Shown piece by piece: positions 27,105 to 34,166 of a DNA stretch of 64,000 bases (positions are counted from its first letter, which is position 1; every line of letters begins with the position of its first letter). A program made the translations under genes and the position numbers. Source of the stretch: CAITJF01 sp032654645 (GTDB lineage Bacteria; Pseudomonadota; Gammaproteobacteria; Burkholderiales; Gallionellaceae). The DNA lies in assembly GCA_032654645.1 (NCBI GenBank), contig JAULAW010000003.1, positions 1-64,000 of the forward strand, written 5' to 3'. Below the pieces are notes generated by a model, which ran no database searches, was not told the DNA's origin, and saw nothing but the letters and a program-made list of their open reading frames with translations.

Positions 27105-27800
27105 ATGCATATCCAAAATATTGTTTTAGACGAAGTCGTGGCATTGACTAAAGCAAATTTTGCGTCGCGCCATGCAGTGGGCGCTCTTGCAATCGGCATT
27201 ATATTCAGCATGACGTTTGTTCCATGCATTGCTATAGCGGCTCACGAGCACGAACATGTTATGGATCATTCAGAGCATGAGCATCAAATGACGGGCAAGC
27301 AGGGCGCTTTTACACGAAGCGTTGAGTCACACACGGTTCCGGATGTGAAATTGGTGGATATGAATGGTGCAGAAATCTCTTTGCGCGGTGTATTAAGCAG
27401 CAGCTCACCCATCATGTTGAATTTTATTTTTACCACCTGCACCACGATTTGCCCGGTGATGAGCGCCACCTTCCAGCAAGTTCAGGAAGAGCTGGGTTCC
27501 AACCGCAGCAATGTGCTTATGGTATCTATTTCCATCGATCCGGAACATGATACACCAGCCAAGCTTAAAGAGTATGCGAGCAAATATAATGTGGGATCGC
27601 AGTGGAAATTACTGACCGGTACGTTTGAAAATAGTATCGCTGTGCAACGGGCTTTTGGCATTTATGCCGGGGACAAAATGAATCACAAACCGGTGGCTTT
27701 TTTGAAGGAGCAAGGATCGGAAAATATGTGGGTGCGTCTTGACGGGCTGGTCAACGCGCCGGATATTATCAAGGAATTTGATAAGATTAAGCATAAGTAA
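27105..27800 (+). CDS. SCO1/SenC-family copper chaperone
   Basis: The 231-residue protein has an N-terminal signal or anchor segment (VGALAIGIIFSMTFVPCIAI), a His-rich stretch HEHEHVMDHSEHEH at about residues 46-60, then a thioredoxin fold with the copper-binding C-x3-C (FTTCTTICPVM, near 107) and the conserved distal His (MNHKPVAFL, near 190). SCO proteins deliver copper to cuproenzymes such as CuA of cytochrome oxidase. Here the neighbour is a multicopper oxidase, so copper loading of that enzyme is a fair inference. GspG of the secretion system starts 64 bases downstream. Confidence 0.92.
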   Translation: MHIQNIVLDEVVALTKANFASRHAVGALAIGIIFSMTFVPCIAIAAHEHEHVMDHSEHEHQMTGKQGAFTRSVESHTVPDVKLVDMNGAEISLRGVLSSSSPIMLNFIFTTCTTICPVMSATFQQVQEELGSNRSNVLMVSISIDPEHDTPAKLKEYASKYNVGSQWKLLTGTFENSIAVQRAFGIYAGDKMNHKPVAFLKEQGSENMWVRLDGLVNAPDIIKEFDKIKHK

Positions 27801-27864
27801 AGTCGTGCGCCACGATGTTTCCAAAACCTTCATTTACTGCTACCTAGCGTTTATTTGATACTTT

Positions 27865-28311
27865 ATGAAAAACTCAAAATCATTTGCTGCTCCCCGTCGC
27901 TATCGGCATATCCATGCAGGGTTTACTTTGCTTGAATTGCTGGTGGTCATGGTAATCATCGGCCTGCTCGCGGGCTATGTAGGCCCAAAATATTTCTCCC
28001 AGATAGGCAAGTCAGAAATCAAGGCGGCGCGTGCTCAACTTGACGCTTTGGGAAAGGCGCTCGATCAATTTCGTTTGGATGTCGGACGCTATCCAAGCAC
28101 CGAGGAAGGGTTGGCAGGGCTGATGAAACGCCCTGCTAACCTAGCTAAATGGGATGGTCCCTACTTGACCAAAAATGTACCAATAGACCCATGGGGAAAC
28201 CAGTATATTTATAAATTTCCGGGCGAGCATGGGGACTATGATCTGATTTCAAATGGCAAGGACGGGCAACCCGGTGGTGAAGGGGAGGCGACCGATATTA
28301 CTAACTGGTAG
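27865..28311 (+). CDS. gspG: major pseudopilin GspG of a type II secretion system
   Basis: The 148-residue protein has a prepilin signal with cleavage before FTLLELLVVMVIIGLLAGYV and Glu at +5. The GspG C-terminal landmarks follow: RLDVGRYPSTEEGLAGL, WDGPYLTKNVPIDPWGNQY and DYDLISNGKDGQPGGEGEA, the calcium-binding region. It would form the pseudopilus that pushes substrates through the secretin. It follows the SCO gene and is separated from gspF by two MITEs. Confidence 0.95.
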   Translation: MKNSKSFAAPRRYRHIHAGFTLLELLVVMVIIGLLAGYVGPKYFSQIGKSEIKAARAQLDALGKALDQFRLDVGRYPSTEEGLAGLMKRPANLAKWDGPYLTKNVPIDPWGNQYIYKFPGEHGDYDLISNGKDGQPGGEGEATDITNW

Positions 28312-28399
28312 GCGAGGCCGGATAGAATATCGGGTTCTGTTACGCAATCAGGTGGCTTTATTCCAGAAACGGCAGTTGATGGTTTTGGTGGAACTACTA

Positions 28400-28538
28400 G
28401 TGTAGTGTTGCACGCTGTCTGGAACTTATGCGAACAGCCAAAGCGGCATTGTAGGTCGGGTTTCAACCCGACATGTCGGGCTAAAGCCCGACCTACAAAG
28501 GTTTGCGCGTAAGTATCGCCAAGAATGCAACACTACAC
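28400..28538. mobile_element. 139-bp MITE, family 2
   Basis: The ends are perfect inverted repeats (GTGTAGTGTTGCA at 28400-28412 and its complement at 28526-28538), flanked on both sides by TA in a CTAG context (28398-28399, 28539-28540). The centre is a long palindrome of the GTAGGTCGGG...CCCGACCTAC type. This is the only complete copy in the window. It lies seven bases from MITE family 1 copy 3. Confidence 0.7.
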
Positions 28539-28545
28539 TAGCCTA

Positions 28546-28656
28546 GGAAAGCGCAGATTTATTCGGTTTTGTCGTTCCCGCGAAGGCGGGAACCCAGTCA
28601 AATAAAGGCACTGGATCCCCGCCTACGCGGGGATGACGAATTAATCCGTGTTTCCC
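28546..28656 (-). mobile_element. 111-bp MITE, family 1, copy 3 (inverted)
   Basis: This is the reverse complement of the copies at 5731 and 24234, with a few base changes (GCGCTTTCC end), again with TA on both sides (28544-28545, 28657-28658). Together with the 139-bp element it fills the space between gspG and gspF. Confidence 0.82.
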
Positions 28657-28719
28657 TAGCAGCACGAAGCGATGGAAAATTTCCATCAACTGCCGTTTCC
28701 AGGTTTATACGGGGTGGTT

Positions 28720-29910
28720 ATGCAGTATGAGGTAAAGGTGTTACGCGGCAATGAGGGCATCACGTCGCTGTTGCTGGAAGCAATGGATGCCAATGAGGCG
28801 GAAGCCCAGGCAAAGGCACAGGGCTATTCCGTAATTGCAACCAGGTCAAAGCAGCACTGGTCGCCATTGGGCCTGGGCCGGAAGAATAAATTTCCCCTCG
28901 TGCTGTTCAGCCAGGAGTTGGTGGCTTTGTTACAAGCTGGCTTGCCATTGATTGAAGTGCTTGAGACGTTGGCGGAGAAAGAAGGCCAGCCGGAAGTAAA
29001 GAGAACGTTGCAGCAGTTAATCTCCCTTCTCTATGAGGGCCATAACTTTTCGTATGCATTGGAACAATCGCCAAACGAATTTCCTGCACTTTATGTGGCG
29101 ACTGTGCGATCCAGTGAAAAAACAAGCTCTCTACCGGAGGTGTTGTCGCGATACATAGTTTATCAATCGCAGATGGAAGGGATCAAAAGGAAGGTTGTCA
29201 CTTCTTCGATTTACCCGGTATTACTGGCTGTCGTAGGCACTTTGGTGGTGCTGTTTCTAATGGTATATGTTGTGCCAAGCTTCAGCCATATCTACGAAGA
29301 CATGGGCGGTGATTTGCCCTTCATGTCGCGGCTTTTGATGCGTTGGGGGCAATTTATGAACGCACACGTAAAACTTTTTCTGGCGGTGGTGCTCGCCGTA
29401 TCCGGGGGGCTTTTTTTTGTTGTCATGCAGCCAGCCAGCAAGCTGTGGCTTAAGCAAAAACTGTGGGAATTGCCCGCGATTGGCCAGCGTTTGCATCTTT
29501 ACCAGATGGCGCGTTTTTACCGTTCGTTGGGAATGTTGCTGCAAGGGGGTATGCCTATCCTCGTAGCACTGAAATTGGTATCCGGTTTGCTGCAGGAATC
29601 AATGCGCGAACAGTTGCGGCTTGCCTCTCTGAGTGTTCGGGAGGGCGTATCCATTTCTCAGGCAATGGAAAAGTACGGTTTGGTTACGCCCTTGGCGTTG
29701 CGCTTGCTCCGTGTGGGTGAACGCACTGGCCAGATGGGCGAGATGATGGAGCGTATCGCGACTTTTTACGAAGAAGAGACGGTGCGTTGGGTCGAACGGT
29801 TTGTCAAGTTGTTTGAGCCGTTGCTGATGATTTTTGTCGGGCTGCTGGTTGGTGTAATCGTAGTGCTGATGTATTTTCCGATTTTTGAATTGGCCGGGAG
29901 CATTAAATGA
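28720..29910 (+). CDS. gspF: type II secretion inner-membrane platform protein GspF
   Basis: From ATG 28720 the protein has 396 residues with two T2SSF domains and three membrane segments (VLLAVVGTLVVLFLMVYVVP near 170, FLAVVLAVSGGLFFVVMQ near 220, LLMIFVGLLVGVIVVLMYFP at the end). Motifs include FSQELVALLQAGLPLIEVLE, FARYRSLGM-type FYRSLGMLLQGGMPILVAL and RVGERTGQMGEMMERIA. An in-frame ATG at 28672 exists, but the bases there match a repeat fragment also found near 39979, so the later start is better. The stop overlaps the gspE start (ATGA). Confidence 0.93.
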   Translation: MQYEVKVLRGNEGITSLLLEAMDANEAEAQAKAQGYSVIATRSKQHWSPLGLGRKNKFPLVLFSQELVALLQAGLPLIEVLETLAEKEGQPEVKRTLQQLISLLYEGHNFSYALEQSPNEFPALYVATVRSSEKTSSLPEVLSRYIVYQSQMEGIKRKVVTSSIYPVLLAVVGTLVVLFLMVYVVPSFSHIYEDMGGDLPFMSRLLMRWGQFMNAHVKLFLAVVLAVSGGLFFVVMQPASKLWLKQKLWELPAIGQRLHLYQMARFYRSLGMLLQGGMPILVALKLVSGLLQESMREQLRLASLSVREGVSISQAMEKYGLVTPLALRLLRVGERTGQMGEMMERIATFYEEETVRWVERFVKLFEPLLMIFVGLLVGVIVVLMYFPIFELAGSIK

Positions 29911-31613
29911 GTCAGGCTACATCTTCCATGGCGGGCATCGGGCCGCTATTCCTGCCCCAACAGGTGCGTGAAGCGCGGGCTATTGCCGCGCAAACCAAGC
30001 GCAGTGTTGCGGAAGTCCTGGAAGACCAGGCTGGCCTTGATGCAAAGAATTTTGTGATCGCCCTGGGCAGTATGTTTCACTATCCAGTGTTTTCGATGGA
30101 TGGATTAAACCGGCTGGCGTCGGCCTTCGATGTCCTGCCTTTTTCTGAGGCGGTTGAGCGGGGTTGCATCGCACTGAAAAACGAGAACGAGGAACTCATG
30201 GTGATCATGAGCGACCCGTTCAACGTCGGTTTGCAGACATGGCTGGAGCAGCGCATCCCTTCAGCATTTACCTGGGGTTTGGCGCATGGCACCGATGTGT
30301 CAGCGTACCTGGCGTTTCACGAAAAATCGTTGCATGCCATGGACAGCATGCAGGATGTTGGAGAAAAAAAAACTTCTTCGGATGACCGGGGTGTAGAAGA
30401 CTTATCATTTAAAACCATCAGCGAGGAAGTGAGTCTCGTCGTCAAGCTGGTGCATTCGACGGTCTATGACGCATTAAAAGCTGAAGCCAGCGATATACAT
30501 CTGGAAACCACCCCATCCGGGTTGGACATCAAATACCGTATGGATGGAGTCCTGGTGGCTGTAAGTTCTGTTGACGGGCTGGAAATGGCCGAGCAGATAA
30601 TCTCCCGCATCAAAGTCATTTCCGGTCTTGATATCACCGAACGGCGCACGCCCCAGGACGGGCGTTTCAAGGTTTCGATACAGAGGCATGAAGTGGATTT
30701 GCGCGTGTCCATCATGCCCAGCGTTTTCGGGGAGTGCGCGGTACTGCGTATCCTGGACAAGCGGGCATTGTCTGACCAGATGAAAGGCTTGCGCCTGGAT
30801 CATCTGGGTTTTGACGCTAAATCAATTGCGTATATCCGCCGCCTTTCCAACGAGCCGTATGGCATGGTGCTGGTTACTGGCCCTACCGGTAGCGGCAAGA
30901 CAACGACGCTGTACGCGGCAATTACGGAAATCAATCATGGCCGGGATAAAATCATTACCATCGAAGACCCGGTCGAATACCAGTTGCCAGGTGTGCTGCA
31001 AATACCGGTGAACGAAAAGAAAGGGCTCACTTTTGAGCGGGGGTTGCGCTCCATTTTGCGGCATGACCCGGACAAAATCATGGTTGGCGAAATCCGTGAT
31101 CCTGAAACCGCGCAGATTGCCGTGCAGTCAGCCTTGACAGGACACCTGGTGTTTACCACGGTGCATGCCAACAATGTATTTGATGTGATCGGCCGCTTCA
31201 TGCATATGGGGGTTGATCCTTACAGTTTTGTCTCCGCGTTGAACGGCATTGTGGCGCAGCGATTAGTGCGGGTGAATTGCTCCCAGTGTGTAAGCGATGA
31301 TTACCCGGACGCGGCATTGATTGCGGAGTCCGGCATAAAACCGGCCGATGCGCAGAAGATCAGGTTCCGCGCCGGGCGTGGTTGTGGTCATTGCCGAGGC
31401 ACAGGTTTCAAGGGGCGCAAGGCGATTGCCGAAGTGCTTTATCTAAACGATGAGATTCGCGAGCTGATCATTGCCCGGCAGGCAATACGGCTTATCCGCG
31501 AAGCAGCCAGCAGAAACGGCACCCGGTTTTTGCGTGACGGGGCGCTAGACCTGGTTATTCAAGGTGAGTCGACTTTACAGGAGATCAATCGTGTCACTTT
31601 CGTTGCGGGATGA
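29907..31613 (+). CDS. gspE: type II secretion ATPase GspE
   Basis: The 568-residue protein has an N-terminal GspE-N (MshEN-like) domain and a C-terminal ATPase with Walker A GPTGSGKTTTLYAAI (about residue 325), Asp box IITIEDPVEYQLPG, Walker B DPDKIMVGEIRDPETA and His box LTGHLVFTTVHANN. A zinc tetracysteine follows (CSQC...CGHC, about residues 454-495). It powers pseudopilus assembly. The start overlaps the gspF stop, and the end overlaps the next gene's GTG start by 23 bases. Confidence 0.96.
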   Translation: MSQATSSMAGIGPLFLPQQVREARAIAAQTKRSVAEVLEDQAGLDAKNFVIALGSMFHYPVFSMDGLNRLASAFDVLPFSEAVERGCIALKNENEELMVIMSDPFNVGLQTWLEQRIPSAFTWGLAHGTDVSAYLAFHEKSLHAMDSMQDVGEKKTSSDDRGVEDLSFKTISEEVSLVVKLVHSTVYDALKAEASDIHLETTPSGLDIKYRMDGVLVAVSSVDGLEMAEQIISRIKVISGLDITERRTPQDGRFKVSIQRHEVDLRVSIMPSVFGECAVLRILDKRALSDQMKGLRLDHLGFDAKSIAYIRRLSNEPYGMVLVTGPTGSGKTTTLYAAITEINHGRDKIITIEDPVEYQLPGVLQIPVNEKKGLTFERGLRSILRHDPDKIMVGEIRDPETAQIAVQSALTGHLVFTTVHANNVFDVIGRFMHMGVDPYSFVSALNGIVAQRLVRVNCSQCVSDDYPDAALIAESGIKPADAQKIRFRAGRGCGHCRGTGFKGRKAIAEVLYLNDEIRELIIARQAIRLIREAASRNGTRFLRDGALDLVIQGESTLQEINRVTFVAG

Positions 31614-32430
31614 ATTGCGGGTAATGTTGTGCCGCGATCAGGTGCAACTGGTTCGCATCGGACGTGAACTCACGCTTCAAGGCAGGTTGTATCGAGTGTT
31701 GGATAAAAAGATTTTCCCGTGTGCTGCAGATTCAGATTCCTTATGGGGCAATGCAGCTAAAACGCTTGAGGCGGCGTTGGCTGAATTGCAGAAAAAACCA
31801 GCTTTTGCGCGAGTGATTCTCTCCAATCACTTCGTGCGTTATGCGATGGTTCCGTGGAGCGAGAGTTTAAGCAATGATGCGGAAGAGGCAGCTTATGCGA
31901 AACATTGCTTCAGCCAGTTATACGGCGCTGACGCTGAATCCTGGGAGTTGAGGCTGAATCAGGATATTGCCGGTGCGCCACAACTTGCCAGTGCTGTGGA
32001 TGGCCAATTGCTGCAATCTTTGCGTGCCATATTCGCTCGTGCAAATGTGAAGCTTAAATCGGTGCAGCCCCATCTCATGTCGGCATACAATAATTGCCAT
32101 ACGCATTTGCAGACACAAGACGCATGGTTTGTGCTGTTTGAACAGGGAAACCTGTGCTTGGGGATGGTTCGGCAGGGCCACTGGGGCAGCGTGCGAACAT
32201 TGAAAGTTGGCGGTGACTGGCTAGCCAGGTTGCATGAGATACTCGATCGGGAAGTTTACTTGAGCGAATTGGACACGGCATCAGACGAAGTGTTTTTATG
32301 GGCGCCTGAACACCTGGTGGCGGATTTACCAAAGAGCGAGCGATGGAAAATTCACCAGATGCAACCGGTAATCCGGAACAGTTTTGCGCCTGAATACGAA
32401 GAGCGTTTTGCCGTGGCGATGTGCGGGTGA
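31591..32430 (+). CDS. PilM/GspL-like actin-fold assembly protein
   Basis: Starting at GTG 31591, after ACAGGAGATC, the product has 279 residues. It shows PilM/GspL cytoplasmic-domain features: VILSNHFVRYAMVPWSESLS, KSVQPHLMSAYNNC and AWFVLFEQGNLCLGMVRQG. No membrane segment is seen, so it resembles PilM, with the membrane half supplied by the next gene, as in PilMNOP and MSHA-type systems. It would couple the ATPase to the inner-membrane platform. Confidence 0.75.
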   Translation: MSLSLRDELRVMLCRDQVQLVRIGRELTLQGRLYRVLDKKIFPCAADSDSLWGNAAKTLEAALAELQKKPAFARVILSNHFVRYAMVPWSESLSNDAEEAAYAKHCFSQLYGADAESWELRLNQDIAGAPQLASAVDGQLLQSLRAIFARANVKLKSVQPHLMSAYNNCHTHLQTQDAWFVLFEQGNLCLGMVRQGHWGSVRTLKVGGDWLARLHEILDREVYLSELDTASDEVFLWAPEHLVADLPKSERWKIHQMQPVIRNSFAPEYEERFAVAMCG

Positions 32431-32434
32431 TTTG

Positions 32435-32974
32435 ATGAGCGAACTGCGTCTTGACTATCAACACAATCCGCCCTTTCCCTGGGCAGGTGCAACATTGCTT
32501 GCATTGGCGGCGATGGTCTTGATTTTGACCGGCGTTTATTACCTGAAATTGAGTGGTCAGGCCGCCAGTTGGGAGGCTAAGGTTGAACAATTACGAAACA
32601 GGGGCGTCCTGCAAGGATCGGCGGGGCGATCAACCGATCTCGGGGTAATCGGGGTCGAGTTAGCGCAAGAAGTAAGCAATGCCAATGACGTGTTGCACCA
32701 GTTGAGTGTGCCTTGGGATACTTTGTTTCAGGCAGTGGAAGCGTCGGGCGGCAATAGAGTCACTTTGTTGTTATTGGAACCTAACATCGAAAAACGGCAG
32801 GTCAAAATCAACGGCGAGACCAGAAATTTTAAGGCGCTAATGAATTACATCACCCAACTGGAAGGGCAGGACGTGTTCGATGCGGTTTATTTGCAAAGCC
32901 ATCATGTCCGGCAGCAGGATCCCGAAAAGCCGGTGTACTTTTCCATTCTGGCGACCTGGCGGGAAAAGCCATGA
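32435..32974 (+). CDS. PilN-like inner-membrane assembly protein
   Basis: The 179-residue protein starts MSELRLDYQHNPPFPWAGAT, a PilN-type cytoplasmic N-terminus, followed by one membrane helix (LLALAAMVLILTGVYYLKL). A coiled coil and a ferredoxin-like periplasmic domain follow (VTLLLLEPNIEKRQVKINGE). It starts four bases after the PilM-like gene and overlaps the next gene as ATGA. Confidence 0.75.
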   Translation: MSELRLDYQHNPPFPWAGATLLALAAMVLILTGVYYLKLSGQAASWEAKVEQLRNRGVLQGSAGRSTDLGVIGVELAQEVSNANDVLHQLSVPWDTLFQAVEASGGNRVTLLLLEPNIEKRQVKINGETRNFKALMNYITQLEGQDVFDAVYLQSHHVRQQDPEKPVYFSILATWREKP

Positions 32975-33606
32975 TGTTTAAACAAAATGCGTGGCTGCGG
33001 GGTATTTCACTCCATTTTATGCAGAATGGTCCAGTGTTACCGGCGGCGCCGTTAAGTGAACGTTTACGCTGGAGGATGCGCCACTGGTTGCCCCGGCTGG
33101 GTTGGCCAGGAATCCTTGCCATAGGCTTGCTGGCGATTTCTCCGCCCTTTTATTTGTCGGCAATACGCCCGATGCAACAGCGATTGGACGTGGCGCAACG
33201 CAGTGCTGTTTCAGCGCAGGAGCTGGTTTCAAAGAACGGTAACACAGTCCGTGGCGGAGGATACTCACCACGCGAACAGCTCGCGGAGTTCTATAAATTT
33301 TTTCCACCGGAAAAAACTTCGCCGCTATGGCTGGAAAAACTGGTCACGGTGGCTGAAAAAAATGGCCTCAAATTAAATGATGGGGAATACAAGGTAACGC
33401 GAGATAAGTCGGGTCAGTTGATGCGGTATAGAATTATTTTGCCGGTGCAGGGCAAGTACCCGCAAATACGGAAATTTCTTGCTTCGCTGGCTACGGAAAT
33501 CCCGATAATGGCTTTGGAAAACGTGCAATTCGAACGCAAAGACATCACGGATTCGACCGTGCAAGTTAAAATTAAGCTGGTGCTCTATCTGGTGCAGGAA
33601 TCATGA
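32971..33606 (+). CDS. PilO/GspM-like inner-membrane assembly protein
   Basis: The 211-residue protein has one membrane helix near residue 45 (GILAIGLLAISPPFYLSAIR), a coiled coil and a PilO-like periplasmic fold (LAEFYKFFPPEKTSPLWLEK, LPVQGKYPQIRKFLASLATE). It is expected to pair with the PilN-like protein in the inner-membrane frame. It overlaps both neighbours by four bases. Confidence 0.72.
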   Translation: MMFKQNAWLRGISLHFMQNGPVLPAAPLSERLRWRMRHWLPRLGWPGILAIGLLAISPPFYLSAIRPMQQRLDVAQRSAVSAQELVSKNGNTVRGGGYSPREQLAEFYKFFPPEKTSPLWLEKLVTVAEKNGLKLNDGEYKVTRDKSGQLMRYRIILPVQGKYPQIRKFLASLATEIPIMALENVQFERKDITDSTVQVKIKLVLYLVQES

Positions 33607-34166
33607 AGATGGGACGGTTACAATGGGCTTTCATCGTGATTGTAACTGCGGTTATTGTCGTGACGGCCCCTTCTGACAATGAGGGCGATTCTGCAAACAC
33701 AGCGCGAACAACAAGGCAGCGCGCTGTCAATTCAGCGTCCGTTTCGCCAAACCCGGACAAGCAGCGGCCAAAAGAAACGGGGCATGTGGAATTGGAGCGC
33801 CTGGATAGATCCGGGTTGCAGCAAGAAAAAAACAGGGGAGTGGGCGATGCTTTTAATGCCACCTCATGGCATGTTCAGCCACCTCCGCCCCGCTTTGTCC
33901 CGGCTCCCCCGCCACCCCCGCCTCTCCCTCCTCAGGCGGCTCCGGCTCCGACCGCGCCGCCGCTGCCCTTTACTTATATGGGTCATTATAGCGATACCGA
34001 GTCGCGGTTTATCATTCTTACGAAAGGTGACCGCGTCTATACCGTTGCTGTGGGAGATGTCATTGACAACACCTACCGTGTTGAAAAAATTACCGCAGGC
34101 ATGGTTAATTTGACTTACTTGCCATTGAAAATTGAGCAGTCTCTGCGTACTGGAGAAGCATTGTGA
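33603..34166 (+). CDS. GspC/PilP-like periplasmic connector
   Basis: The 187-residue protein has a signal anchor (LQWAFIVIVTAVIVVTAP), a long disordered stretch ending in a proline run (residues 95-120), and a small beta domain (FTYMGHYSDTESRFIILTKG, YTVAVGDVIDNTYRVEKITA). The last resembles the homology-region domain of GspC/PilP that binds the secretin N-domains. It overlaps the secretin gene by four bases. Confidence 0.72.
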   Translation: MKMGRLQWAFIVIVTAVIVVTAPSDNEGDSANTARTTRQRAVNSASVSPNPDKQRPKETGHVELERLDRSGLQQEKNRGVGDAFNATSWHVQPPPPRFVPAPPPPPPLPPQAAPAPTAPPLPFTYMGHYSDTESRFIILTKGDRVYTVAVGDVIDNTYRVEKITAGMVNLTYLPLKIEQSLRTGEAL

